From: Saprospiraceae bacterium | GTDB taxonomy: Bacteria > Bacteroidota > Bacteroidia > Chitinophagales > Saprospiraceae | Length of the DNA: 64,000 nt | Reading direction: 5' to 3' | Assembly (NCBI GenBank): GCA_016716335.1 | Contig: JADJWN010000007.1 | Coordinates: 139,438-203,437, forward strand | In this document: in pieces, positions 28,271 to 38,028 of the stretch | How positions within the stretch are numbered: the stretch's first letter is position 1 | How the letters are laid out: each line of letters begins with the position of its first letter | Translations under genes and position numbers: made by a program | The notes under the pieces: generated by a model | Database searches by the model: none | Seen by the model: only the letters and a program-made list of their open reading frames with translations | Told to the model about the DNA's origin: nothing

Positions 28271-29518
28271 ATGAAATCTTTTTTCAGATTACTAATATTT
28301 GCAACTTTAATATATGCTCCGGTGAGTGGTTTCGCACAGTTTTGGGATCCGTTCAAAAATTGTGTAGTGGATAATAACGGGGTATGTGTCTCCAATACTT
28401 TGCTGACCGCAATGCCGTTTTTAAGAATCACCCCGGATGCAAGAGCAGGCGCTATGGGTGATGTAGGGGTAGCACTTTCACCTGACGCCAACAGTCTGCA
28501 CTTCAATCCTGCTTCCATGGCTTTTGTCAAGGATAATGGGTCGGCTTCTCTGACATACACTCCCTGGCTGCGCAATCTCAATCTGGACGATATCTTCCTG
28601 TTGTATCTGTCAGGATATAAAAAACTGGACAATCTGCAGACTATCAGTGCGGCGGTGCGGTATTTTTCTCTCGGAGATATTGATTTTACAGATGCTCAGG
28701 GAGGCAGTCTCGGTACCGGCAGGCCCAGAGAGGCTGAATTTGCCGTATCCTACGCCAGAAAACTGGGAGACAAATTTTCTGCAGGTCTGACAGGAAAGTA
28801 TGCTTTTTCCAATCTGGCTACCGGTTTTCAGGTCAACGGTCAGGATATCAGTACCGCCAATGCATTTGCTGTGGATTTTGGTCTGAATTATCGTACAAAA
28901 ACCAACCTGGGAGGATATAAAGGAGAATGGTCTTATGGATTGGCATTTACCAATATCGGTTCCAAAGTGTCCTACATCCGGGATAATATTGTAAAGGATT
29001 TTATTCCGGCCAATTTCTGTCTGGGTACTGCCCTGACTCTGGACTTTGATCAGTACAACAGTCTGACCATGGCCCTTGATATCAACAAACTGCTTGTACC
29101 TACACCCATTGCCCAATTGATGGTGGATGAATCGGGTAATCTTGTGGAAAATCCGGAATATGACAAAGACCGAAATGGTGTCCCTGACTACAGGGAAAAG
29201 GCACTTTTTGCCGGTATTTTTGGCTCATTTGCTGATGCTCAGGGTGGGTTCAGAGAGGAAATGAAGGAGCTTGCATTCGGATTCGGACTGGAATACTGGT
29301 ATGACAAACAGTTTGCTTTCCGAACCGGATACTACTGGGAAAGTGCCGAAAAAGGTAACCGAAGATTTTTTACCGTAGGTGCGGGAGTGAAGTATAATAT
29401 TTTTGGAATCAACTTATCCTATCTGGTACCTACTTCCATCATTCCCAATCCATTGGATAATACACTGAGGTTTTCCCTGTTGTTTGATTTCTCCCTGTTC
29501 AGAGGACCGGAGGAATAA
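28271..29518 (+). CDS. porV: T9SS outer membrane shuttle protein PorV (LptO)
   Basis: The product has 415 residues with signal peptide ending near GFAQ. The family opening ITPDARAGAMGDVGVALSPDANSLHFNPA is present (here at about residues 55-83), followed by FadL-like barrel strands to the C-terminal LRFSLLFDFSLF. PorV binds sorting domains of exported proteins at the SprA/Sov translocon and delivers them to PorU. The order porU-porV, with gldJ nearby, is the conserved arrangement. It is probably cotranscribed with porU. Confidence 0.93.
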   Translation: MKSFFRLLIFATLIYAPVSGFAQFWDPFKNCVVDNNGVCVSNTLLTAMPFLRITPDARAGAMGDVGVALSPDANSLHFNPASMAFVKDNGSASLTYTPWLRNLNLDDIFLLYLSGYKKLDNLQTISAAVRYFSLGDIDFTDAQGGSLGTGRPREAEFAVSYARKLGDKFSAGLTGKYAFSNLATGFQVNGQDISTANAFAVDFGLNYRTKTNLGGYKGEWSYGLAFTNIGSKVSYIRDNIVKDFIPANFCLGTALTLDFDQYNSLTMALDINKLLVPTPIAQLMVDESGNLVENPEYDKDRNGVPDYREKALFAGIFGSFADAQGGFREEMKELAFGFGLEYWYDKQFAFRTGYYWESAEKGNRRFFTVGAGVKYNIFGINLSYLVPTSIIPNPLDNTLRFSLLFDFSLFRGPEE

Positions 29519-29687
29519 TTTGGCCGGCCTGTAAGGGTGTTGCAATACTCAATAGAAGCTATCCGGGAATATCTGAATCTGACAGGGGATATCACATCAG
29601 GAGTACTATGAATGGTAGAGATGACTGAATTTCGCTAAGTCAGGGGTAGTACTGAACTTTATCTTTCAGAGAGATACCCAAACTATC

Positions 29688-31425
29688 TTAACGTTCGATT
29701 TTGGCGAAATCAAGATTTTCCAGAGAAATGTACATCAATACATCAATAGCGTCACTGAAGGCCGGGTCCACATTAAAGCCCAGACATTTGGCATTCTGCA
29801 GCAGATATTTTTTGATCAGAACCGGAATTTTCAAGCCCAGAGGCTCTATCTCCGATATCATTTGATCCAACTTTTCCAGATTAAGATCGTCAAGCCATAT
29901 TTTATCTTCGGGTTTGAGCATGGATCTGAATTTTTTTCTGGGTGAAACAAACTTTGAAAGATAAGTATCCAGGTGATTATTGGATAAATAATACACCATG
30001 GCCGATCTGCAATATAAACTGTAAACACTGCTTATGCTGGCGGATCCGATCAGAAATCTGATATTAGGGTTGGATTTGGCTACCTGAACAATCCCTTTCC
30101 ACAACAGAAACAAGGGAATAGGTTTTTGCTGGTAATCCGGAGAGAGAAAAGCCCTGCCCATCTCAATGGATTGGCTGAGTACAGGGCGCATCCTTTCTGA
30201 CAAGTGGAATAATTCAGAAGTGTAGAAACCCCGGATTCCGTACTTTTTCTCAATTTCATCACCCATTCCCAATCTGTAGGCACCACCGATTTTTTGCGTT
30301 TTACTGTCCCACAGGATCAAATGATGATAGTAGCTGTCATACCTGTCGAGATCCAGTGGCTTATGAGTACCTTCACCGACAGCCCTGAAGGTGAGCTCTC
30401 TCAGACGTCCCAGCTCCTGCATGGTGCCATGCAATTGGCTGAGTTTCGAGCAATAGACTTCATAGTCGCCGGCTGAAAACAGCATTTTACCTTCCGATTT
30501 CAATGTCGCAATTTCATGGGCAATATCAGCAGGAGACGGAAGGAGTGCCGGAGTTGGTCTAAATACGGATTGTAATGGTCGTTGAAGCTTGAGCCGGTTT
30601 TTTCTTGATACAAAGGCATATTCCAGCATGTAGGTCTTTCGCATCAGATAGTTTCTGGAAGTCCCTGATATCTTCCATTTTTTGTTGTTCCAATACACTT
30701 ATTGGATTACCTATTCTTATATGTACGGTTTTATGCTTTGATTTAAAAAGTTCGGCCGGCAATGCTGCAGTCCTCAGATTTTTGTGAATACCGGCCAGCA
30801 AGTAGAACAGATGGCTGTTTTTGGAATGAAAATACACCGGAATCACAGGTACCCCGGCGGCTTTTATCAGTTTTACAGCACTAAGTTCCCAGGCTTTATC
30901 TCTGATTTTGCCTGCTCGTAAGACAGAAACTTCCCCTGCCGGAAAAATCCCGATCGGTGTCCCCTGAGACAGTAATCTCAATGCAGTCCGGAAGCCTGTC
31001 ATACTGCTGAATGCTCCTTTATGATCTTCAAAAGGATTGACCGGCAGTATGTATGGATTTATGGGCAGTACCCGAGAGAGCAGAAAATTGGCCATTATGC
31101 GGGCATCCGGCCTGTGACTGAGCAGTATTTTTATCATAATCAATCCATCAATCATTCCCAGAGGATGATTCCCCACAAGAATAAAGGGTCCATTTGCCGG
31201 AATACGTTTTTTGTCTTTTTCAGGTATGCTGATGCTGATGTCCAGATCATCCAAAATGGCATCTACAAACTCCAATCCTTCGAGATGACTATGTTTGTCG
31301 TAGATGGCATTGATGGCATCAATTTTCAGAATATTCATGGCTCCCCTGGTTATTTTACTACTTAGACTATTGAGCCTGCGGAGCTTCAGCGTACCGGATA
31401 TTTCTTTTTCAGAGACTATGGGCAT
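29688..31425 (-). CDS. Bifunctional acyltransferase (PlsC-like + GNAT), OlsF type, frame broken once
   Basis: The first part (31425 downward) is a PlsC-like O-acyltransferase: LVGNHPLGMIDGLIM corresponds to the NHx4-5D active site and IGIFPAGEVS to the FPEG motif. The second part (to 29688) is an OlsB-type GNAT domain, with LRELTFRAVGEG, YRLGMGDEI, SEMGRAFLSPDYQ-like and LGLKIPVLIKKYL segments. Two overlapping frames cover them. Removing one base from TTT at 30652-30654 makes them continuous as RDFQNYLMRKTYML, giving about 578 residues, the usual size of the fused Bacteroidota protein. OlsF-type enzymes make ornithine lipids by N- and O-acylation; Bacteroidota homologues also make glycine or serine-glycine lipids, so the amino acid used here is open. 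It acts at the inner membrane. Confidence 0.8.
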
Positions 31426-31874
31426 TATGTATATTTAACCCTCAAAGTTAAATTGCAAGTATTAGCTTAATGATAATGCAGTTTTAATTTAATGTTACGT
31501 GACACCTATGCATATGCCTGATCGGGTTTGAGAACGAATAGTTTACCGGTTTTTAAAGTTTTATGTTTTCAAGTCCCATCAAAGTGATGATTTTGGCAAT
31601 GGTTGATATTGCCGGGAGACAGAAACCCTCTTTAAGCTGGTTTGTCAATCCTTAAAGCTGCGGTGCGACCATTTTTGAAGTTTAGAGGATTAACAATTTT
31701 TCGGATTTTTTTCTGTAAAAAAAAAGATTTAGGGCTGACGCTATCCTGAAATGAGGTGTTTTGTATAGCTTTGTCGCAAAAGGCAGTACAATATGGAAAT
31801 ACGTTATCTATGATATTCTGCCTCCTTATCGGTGAAATTTTTTTGAAAGTATTTTAACCTTAAAATTTTCTGAC
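31426..31874. other. Intergenic region with a candidate promoter
   Basis: No gene is supported. TAGCTTTG at 31766-31773 matches the -7 consensus TAnnTTTG on the plus strand and could serve the lipoprotein gene at 31875, with a leader of about 95 bases. There is no TTG at the proper distance. Confidence 0.4.
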
Positions 31875-32653
31875 ATGAATTTAAGAACTTACGTTTTACA
31901 GTTTCAGCTATCGTTTTGATGATATTGTCTGCCTGCCAACCCAAAGCTGACAATTCAAAAACCGAATCAGTGCCTGACGGTCATACCGCTCAGAATGCAT
32001 TGGACTGGCAGGGAACCTACTGGGGCAATACGCCATGTGCTGATTGTGATAAAATAGAAACCAGTTTGACTCTGCATGAGGATATGACCTATGAACTGAT
32101 CAGTATTTATCATAAAAATGGTAATACTATTGCCGACACGATGTCGGGTAGTTTTTCCTGGTCCGGTAATAATATTCAACTGGAAGGATTATCTGCCTCT
32201 GAAGGACCGGTAATGTATAAAGTGGAAGAAAATAAAGTACGGCAACTGGATATGAACGGGATGGCCATCACCGGAAATATGGCTGATTTGTATGTTTTGC
32301 AGAAAACCGGAAATCATGAGGTAGAAGATAAAAGATGGCTGATACTGTCGATTTCAGGTAAGAATGTCAATGGTACTCCAGACAGACATTACCTGATTTT
32401 TCACTCGGATATGTCAAAAGCTGAGGCAAAAGCCAATTGCAATATGATGTCTTGGGGATATATTATTACGGCTTTAGGTAAAGTGAGTTTTACACAGGGA
32501 GTATCTACCAAAATGGCTTGCCCGGATCGTCTGGAAGATGAGTTTATAAAGGCATTGAAGATGGCAGAAAATTACAGGCTGGATGGAGATACTTTGACTT
32601 TTTCCGGTGAAAATGGAGAGGTGTTAGCTCAATTCAAACTGGTGACTGAATAA
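31875..32653 (+). CDS. Lipoprotein with NlpE-like N-terminal and META C-terminal domains, start region frame-broken
   Basis: The open frame has only a TTG at 31916 with a truncated signal. Adding one T in the TTT run at 31880-31882 extends it to the ATG at 31875 and yields MNFKNLRFTVSAIVLMILSAC, a complete lipoprotein signal (lipobox L-S-A-C). The mature protein has an NlpE-like domain (GTYWGNTPCADCDKIETSLTL, with the CxxC pair) followed by a META/HslJ-like domain (KRWLILSISGKNV, LIFHSDMSKAEAKANCN, FTQGVSTKMACPD). About 258 residues. NlpE senses envelope or surface stress in Enterobacteria; in Bacteroidota such fusions are common but uncharacterised. Copper binding by the CxxC is possible but unproven. 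Confidence 0.8.
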
Positions 32654-32748
32654 TCATTATTGCTATCTTACAGCCTGTAATTTCTGGGAAGATACAGGAC
32701 AATATCCAGTAGAGTTTTTTTAATCACATTTTGGGTAAAATTCAACCC

Positions 32749-32931
32749 TCAGTTATAAGTATCTGGTTTTATTTCTGGTCTTTGAGGTTTTAAGTCGGAA
32801 TGGACCGTTTTGTGGTCTTGTAGTATTTCAAGTGATAAGCTTTCATCCCTGTTGTCAGGGGATTGTTTGTCCGGAAGTGGTGCAAACAGCGAAACGAAAA
32901 TCAGGACAGCACCAATGATTTTTTGTTCCAT
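32749..32931 (-). CDS. Possible small secreted peptide, weak
   Basis: The 60-codon frame begins with a signal-like sequence (MEQKIIGAVLIFVSLFAPL) followed by a hydrophilic tail rich in Asp, Lys, Pro and Ser. It is the only candidate in the 600-base gap 32654-33255. There is no homology I recognise and no promoter match. It may be chance; the rest of the gap holds only the terminator at 33221-33247. Confidence 0.25.
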   Translation of the reverse strand: MEQKIIGAVLIFVSLFAPLPDKQSPDNRDESLSLEILQDHKTVHSDLKPQRPEIKPDTYN

Positions 32932-33220
32932 AGGTTCGGTTTTGGTAATTATCTACTTATTCTCGGGAGCAAATTTCACATAAAATTTTGACAGAGATTG
33001 TTAATTCCTCATTAAATAATGTGTCGGATATTTAACAAAAGGATGTTTTTATCCGGGATTATACCCCGAAAAATCTGTTAAGCCCTGAAATGGCTGCAAA
33101 ATAAATCGCTAAACTGATTACCAAAATTTTGTAATCAGCTTCCTTAACGAAAGAGTTGAATTTATTGAGTTATCAATCCTCATCTCTTTGATCTGAAATG
33201 TAGATTGGGAATAAGAAAAA

Positions 33221-33247
33221 AAAGCCGGAATGTTGTTTTCCGGCTTT
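33221..33247 (-). terminator. Rho-independent terminator of the large Asp-box gene
   Basis: AAAGCCGGAA (33221-33230) pairs perfectly with TTCCGGCTTT (33238-33247) with a 7-base loop. The A-run at 33215-33223 gives the U-tract on the minus-strand transcript. It is 9 bases after the stop codon of 33256-36369. Confidence 0.85.
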
Positions 33248-33255
33248 CTGCATTA

Positions 33256-36200
33256 TCAGGATTTATCATTTAAAAATTCCTCTTTGCTTCGGTACCCTAT
33301 CTTCAGGTCAGATTTGTTCTGCTTCAGGACGGCATTAATTTTTTCAGCATCCTGGATGAGTTGGGCCAATCTCTTTTTAGCATCCTCCAGTTTAGAACTC
33401 AGGTTTTTCATGGATTCTGTCTGAGCCACAGAAGGTTTGCCGGGATAGGCATTTACCTCTCCGTACAATGAGGCTATTTTCTCCCGGAGTTGTGGCTCTG
33501 CGGTGCCTACATAATTATCTCCTGTAGTGACGACCAGAGATTTGCGCAGACTCTCAAGGTCAGCAATCAGTTTGGATACATTGGCTTTTTTAGCAAGTTT
33601 TTTTTGCTGAATAAATGCCACGGTTTTTTCGGCGGATTCTGCCATATGGTTGAGTTTATCTACTTCATAGGCGAGGTCCTCAGACATATTGTAAAGTTTC
33701 ATGGTGGTATTAAACTTTTCTTCCCTGTCTGCAGCACTGTGTATCGAATTGGGATTATATACCAATTTTACAATATGCGTATATTCCTTGCTGCCTTTGG
33801 TTAATTTGACGGTGTAATCACCGGCTGGAAGCGTGGGGCCTGCAAATCCGCCAGAGGTAATGGTTTTGGCTTTTGCTACTTTGGGGGGCTGCAATGTATA
33901 ATTCCACTCTACAGTATTAATGCCTTTTGCCTTACCGGGTACCAGATCTGCCACTTTTACTCCTTTTTGGTCAAAAATTTCCAGGGTCATTTTGCCGAGG
34001 GTATGACGTTTGCCCAGGAAGTAGGTGATTTGGGCCGCTGTGGATGGGTTTTGCCCCACAAATTCTCCCGGACTTGAATAACTGCCGAAACTTGAAGCCT
34101 CATAGATGACCGTAGGCTTTGAAGGGATAAATTCCAGTTCTTTATCCAGTATGGCACCCTTGATAGACCGTAACGGCGAAATATCATCAATGATGATAAT
34201 GCCCCGGCCATGGGTAGCCATAATCAGAGCATCTTCATCCGGATGCAGAGCGAGATAGTGGACAGCAACAGGAGGCATATTGTTTTCAAATTTTGCCCAA
34301 TTCCGGCCACCATCTACGGTAATGTAGAGCCCAAATTCGGTACCGAGAAACAATAAGCCCGGATTTTTATAATCTTCTTTCAGGGTACGGGCAAATCCTT
34401 TGACCTGATCAGGCTGCACAATGGATGACCACGTATTACCTCCATCGGTGGTTTTCATCACATAACAATTGCCGTCATTCTGGGTATGGCCGTCAAAAAC
34501 CACGTATGCAGTGTTCTTATCGAAATTGCTTGGTTCGATGTAATAAGTCCAGGTATTTTTGGGTACAGTCTTAATATTGGGAGTGACATTAGTCCAGGTC
34601 TTACCGCCATCAAATGTCACCTGCACATTTCCATCGTCGGTGCCTGCCCAGATGATATTCGGGTCGAGGGGAGATTCGTTGATGGTGAAAACAGTACAGT
34701 GATTTTCAGCACCGGAATTGTCCACACTCAATCCACCGGATTCTTCCTGATTTTGTTTGGCAGGGTCATTGGTGGTAAGGTCGGGGGACATTTTTCTCCA
34801 GGTCTCGCCCCGGTCATCCGATACATGTATAAACTGCGAACCTACATATACCCGGTCTGGATAGTGCATACTGGTGGTCAGGGGTGCATTCCAATTGAAC
34901 CGAAGTTTGGGATCTCCGGGCTCCGGATAAGGCTTGATGGTTTTGATCTGACTTTTGGCTACATCCACTCTCCAGATATTTTCTGCTCCCTGCATTTCAG
35001 AATACACGATGTTGGGGTCTTGGGGATGAGGATATACCCTGAATCCATCTCCGTATCCTACGGTAATCCAATCCCGGTTTTCTATACCGCCCGGTTTTTG
35101 GGAAGGTCCGGTCCATGAACCGTTGTCCTGCAATCCTCCATATACTCTGTAGGGTTTCTGTCTGTCATAGGAGACATGGTAAAACTGTGAGACCGGCAGA
35201 TTTTTGACCATTTCCCAGACATTTCCTCCATCCCATGATCTGTACACACCGCCATCGGTACCCAGATAAATAATATCCGAATTGTGGGGATCAAACCAGA
35301 AATCATGATAATCTGCATGCATGCCGCCGGCGAGGGATTTGAATGTTTTGCCTCCGTCCCTGCTCATGGAGCCCTGCAGCCCTGCTTTGAGGATGATATC
35401 CGGATTTTTGGGATCTACGACGATTCTTGAAAAATAGAAGGGGCGCACTACCAGCTCAAAATCCCCGGAAGTTCTGTACCAGTTTTTACCGGCATCATCG
35501 GAGCGGTAAAGTCCTTTATCCTCGTTTCGTTCGGTTTCCAGCACAGCATAGAGTCTGTTGGGGTCTGAGGGTGCGACTGTAACCGCAATTCTGCCTAATT
35601 TGCCTTTGGGAAATCCGGTGTGGATTTTGGCCCAGGTTTTACCACCGTCCGTACTTTTGTACAATGCAGAATTCATTCCTCCGGAATTGAAGGAATAGGC
35701 TGTACGTCTGAATTCCCAGAATGCCGCATAAAGAATATCGGGATTCTTAGGGTCCATGACAAGCTCCGAGCAGCCGGTGGTGGCATTTACATAGAGTATT
35801 TTATTCCAGGTTTTGCCACCGTCTGTGGATTTATATACGCCTCTGTCTTCGCTGTCTCCCCAGAGAGCTCCCAGTACGCCGACATATATAACATCGCTGT
35901 TGCCGGGTTGTACTATGATGCTGCTTATCCTTTCTGATTTGTTGAGTCCCATATGAGTCCAGTTCTGCCCACCATCCGTAGATTTGTAGATACCATCACC
36001 CACGGATACAGAGTTTCGGGTCCATACTTCTCCGGTACCTACCCAGATTACTTTATCCGGATTGTTGGGATCCACTTTCACAGTTCCGATGGACTGGGCA
36101 TGTTTGTCAAATATAGGATTGTAAGTCACTCCGGCATTGGTGCTTTGCCATACGCCTCCACCTGCTGTACCTGCGTAGATGATTCTGGAGTTGGTCGGGT

Positions 36201-36369
36201 GTCCTTCGAGGTCCGTGATTCTGCCGCTCATGATGGCAGGTCCGATATGCCTTGCTCTGATGCTGCCGAATATTTCATCGCCTTTGAGCGGAATAGGATT
36301 TTGGCTGTATCCTGGGTTGAAAGTGTTTAAAAGTATAAGGATGAGTGCGGCGAATCCTGATTGCTTCAT
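33256..36369 (-). CDS. Large secreted Asp-box (VPS10/sortilin-like) beta-propeller protein
   Basis: The product has 1037 residues with signal peptide (MKQSGFAALILILLNTFNPG...SQ). At least eight Asp-boxes of the form STDGG(K/Q)(T/N)W occur, for instance KSTDGGQNW, KSTDGGKTW, RSDDAGKNW, TFDGGKTW and TVDGGRNW. The propeller starts GPAIMSGRITDLEGHPTNSRIIYAGTA and ends LIMATHGRGIIIIDDI near residue 735. A C-terminal part has a beta-sandwich (GGFAGPTLPAGDYTVKL) and a long Lys/Glu helical region ending KSDLKIGYRSKEEFLNDKS. There is no T9SS sorting domain, unlike several other secreted proteins here, so it may be periplasmic. Such proteins are often labelled glycosyl hydrolases, but I see no catalytic site. 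It is flanked by terminators on both sides, hence monocistronic. Confidence 0.88.
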   Translation of the reverse strand: MKQSGFAALILILLNTFNPGYSQNPIPLKGDEIFGSIRARHIGPAIMSGRITDLEGHPTNSRIIYAGTAGGGVWQSTNAGVTYNPIFDKHAQSIGTVKVDPNNPDKVIWVGTGEVWTRNSVSVGDGIYKSTDGGQNWTHMGLNKSERISSIIVQPGNSDVIYVGVLGALWGDSEDRGVYKSTDGGKTWNKILYVNATTGCSELVMDPKNPDILYAAFWEFRRTAYSFNSGGMNSALYKSTDGGKTWAKIHTGFPKGKLGRIAVTVAPSDPNRLYAVLETERNEDKGLYRSDDAGKNWYRTSGDFELVVRPFYFSRIVVDPKNPDIILKAGLQGSMSRDGGKTFKSLAGGMHADYHDFWFDPHNSDIIYLGTDGGVYRSWDGGNVWEMVKNLPVSQFYHVSYDRQKPYRVYGGLQDNGSWTGPSQKPGGIENRDWITVGYGDGFRVYPHPQDPNIVYSEMQGAENIWRVDVAKSQIKTIKPYPEPGDPKLRFNWNAPLTTSMHYPDRVYVGSQFIHVSDDRGETWRKMSPDLTTNDPAKQNQEESGGLSVDNSGAENHCTVFTINESPLDPNIIWAGTDDGNVQVTFDGGKTWTNVTPNIKTVPKNTWTYYIEPSNFDKNTAYVVFDGHTQNDGNCYVMKTTDGGNTWSSIVQPDQVKGFARTLKEDYKNPGLLFLGTEFGLYITVDGGRNWAKFENNMPPVAVHYLALHPDEDALIMATHGRGIIIIDDISPLRSIKGAILDKELEFIPSKPTVIYEASSFGSYSSPGEFVGQNPSTAAQITYFLGKRHTLGKMTLEIFDQKGVKVADLVPGKAKGINTVEWNYTLQPPKVAKAKTITSGGFAGPTLPAGDYTVKLTKGSKEYTHIVKLVYNPNSIHSAADREEKFNTTMKLYNMSEDLAYEVDKLNHMAESAEKTVAFIQQKKLAKKANVSKLIADLESLRKSLVVTTGDNYVGTAEPQLREKIASLYGEVNAYPGKPSVAQTESMKNLSSKLEDAKKRLAQLIQDAEKINAVLKQNKSDLKIGYRSKEEFLNDKS

Positions 36370-36408
36370 GGTGGTTGGTTTGTGAATGGTTGATGAAAAT
36401 TATAAAAT

Positions 36409-36434
36409 GAGGCTGCAGGTAAACCTGCAGCCTC
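36409..36434 (-). terminator. Terminator hairpin after the LolA-like gene
   Basis: GAGGCTGCAGG (36409-36419) and CCTGCAGCCTC (36424-36434) form an 11-bp perfect stem with a TAAA loop. On the minus strand the hairpin is followed by ATTTTATAATTTT. It separates the LolA-like gene from the Asp-box gene 40 bases further on. Confidence 0.75.
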
Positions 36435-36455
36435 GGTTGATTTTATTTCCGGAAA

Positions 36456-37211
36456 TTATTTGCCGTCAGGAAACATAAAAATCTTGTCATCAATCTCTGG
36501 ATTGATTTCGATTTTTTCGATACTGATAGTCACAGCGGTCTGTCCTGCAAATTTCTGTTCCATGGTGAATGGAAACAGAAGTCCGTTTACTTCCTGATAG
36601 TCAGACATATATGTTTCGGTAGTCATGCCTTTGGCCGGTCCTTTGGGCATGACTGATTTTTGCATGATGGGGACATAGTTTTCCTTTTCAAAATAGTAGT
36701 AGGTAATATTGTCTTCTTCTTTACCATCCACCTTGATAGGTTTTTTGGTAAGTTTCAGTTTGAAACACTCGGTACCTTCAATGGTTTCTTCACCATCCAG
36801 CGAAAGGGTGTATCCTTTTTCCTTATATTTCAGGAAAGCATCCGGGAAATCTTCGGCCGATACCTTCAGGATTTCGCTGTCCTCAGCTTCCATTTTTTCA
36901 GGTGCCATGGTCATAAAGTTGGTCTGCCATCCTGTTTTTCCGTCAAAGGCAGGCTGTACAAACTCAAGTCCCTGAAAGGTGAAACTTACCCTCTGCTTGT
37001 TGGGTGCTTTCTGTACCATAGTGGCATTCAGATCCATACCCTGAGTTTTTACCTTGGCAGTAGATCGGGTACTTTTGACTTTTTCCCAGGCAGCCCTGCC
37101 ACCGGTGTTTTCATAATATTTATTGAGAATTTCATCTGCGGTCTGTGCATGGACTACCTGAAAAGACAATAGAATAATGCCTGAAAATAAAATTTGCCTG
37201 ATTGTTTTCAT
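36456..37211 (-). CDS. Outer membrane lipoprotein-sorting (LolA-like) periplasmic protein
   Basis: The product has 251 residues with a signal peptide (MKTIRQILFSGIILLSFQVVHAQ). It begins TADEILNKYYENTGGRAAWEKVKSTR, typical of Bacteroidota 'outer membrane lipoprotein-sorting protein' homologues. An incomplete beta-barrel pattern follows: FAGQTAVTISIEKIEINPEIDDKIFMFP at the end is the family's 'h.h..h.hNp.hdd.hF..P' signature. LolA-fold proteins bind acyl chains. Whether this one carries lipoproteins or another lipid is unknown, as these genomes encode several. Confidence 0.8.
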   Translation of the reverse strand: MKTIRQILFSGIILLSFQVVHAQTADEILNKYYENTGGRAAWEKVKSTRSTAKVKTQGMDLNATMVQKAPNKQRVSFTFQGLEFVQPAFDGKTGWQTNFMTMAPEKMEAEDSEILKVSAEDFPDAFLKYKEKGYTLSLDGEETIEGTECFKLKLTKKPIKVDGKEEDNITYYYFEKENYVPIMQKSVMPKGPAKGMTTETYMSDYQEVNGLLFPFTMEQKFAGQTAVTISIEKIEINPEIDDKIFMFPDGK

Positions 37212-37348
37212 TGTGTAATAAATTTTGAGTGGTGATGAATAGTTGTAATTTAAAATTGTACCTAAAAGTAAGGTAAATGACTAAGCACTAACGCAGAATT
37301 TCGACAAATGTTAGCAAAGAGCAGCCGATTATTTGGTTTGGAAGGTTT

Positions 37349-38026
37349 TTACTCTATTTCCTGGATAAGTTCCGGCTCATTGATTCTGACGTTATTGACT
37401 TTTTCAGAGACTCTGTAGATATGCATGAGATCTGAAGGGTAGGGAATGAGGAGCTGTAAGGCTTCGTGACCCGAAATATCCCGGCTGATCCAAAGTTTTT
37501 CATGGTCCCTGCTCAGGATGGCAGGCATCCTGTCATGCAGGGGTTGTATGGCATCATTGGCAGGACAGGTGATGATGGTAAAGGTCCTGATCTCATTGCC
37601 TGATGTGTCTTTCCAGATTTCCCACAATCCTGCTGCGGCAAATATCTCCCGGTCTTTGGTACATATGCGGTATGGTATCTTATGCCCTTCCTTGTGCATC
37701 CATTCATAAAATCCATCCATGGGCACGAGACACCTCCTGGTTTTGACCAGATTGCGGAAAGTAGGTTTTTCTTCCAGTGTTTCCAGTTTGGCATTGATCA
37801 TTTTATATCCCGATTTCGCATCTTTAGACCAGAATGGTATGAGTCCCCATTTGTAGAGATGCAGGTGCTCAGGATCTTCATCCGTGATCACGGGATGATA
37901 TTGTGTCGGGGCTACGTTATAATTGGGGAGCGGGTTGTAGCGTTCCAGTTCTTCAGAGTAGAAAGTGGCATGAAATCGCTGTTCGATTTCTTTTTCGGTT
38001 TTGGTGAGGGAAGAACGGCCGCACAT
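37349..38026 (-). CDS. SOS response-associated peptidase (SRAP; YedK/HMCES family)
   Basis: The start is chosen at the ATG at 38026, because the family requires Met-Cys at the N-terminus (MCGRSSLTK), where Cys2 is the catalytic residue that crosslinks to abasic sites in single-stranded DNA. Other conserved parts are PNYNVAPTQ, KWGLIPFW, MINAKLETLEEKPTFR, RCLVPMDGFYEW (catalytic Glu) and LHDRMPAIL (catalytic His). The product has 225 residues, normal for the family. The protein shields abasic sites by forming a thiazolidine DNA-protein crosslink. The start codon lies 2 bases after the stop of the SPOR-domain gene, so the two are translationally linked. Confidence 0.93.
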   Translation of the reverse strand: MCGRSSLTKTEKEIEQRFHATFYSEELERYNPLPNYNVAPTQYHPVITDEDPEHLHLYKWGLIPFWSKDAKSGYKMINAKLETLEEKPTFRNLVKTRRCLVPMDGFYEWMHKEGHKIPYRICTKDREIFAAAGLWEIWKDTSGNEIRTFTIITCPANDAIQPLHDRMPAILSRDHEKLWISRDISGHEALQLLIPYPSDLMHIYRVSEKVNNVRINEPELIQEIE

Positions 38027-38028
38027 TA

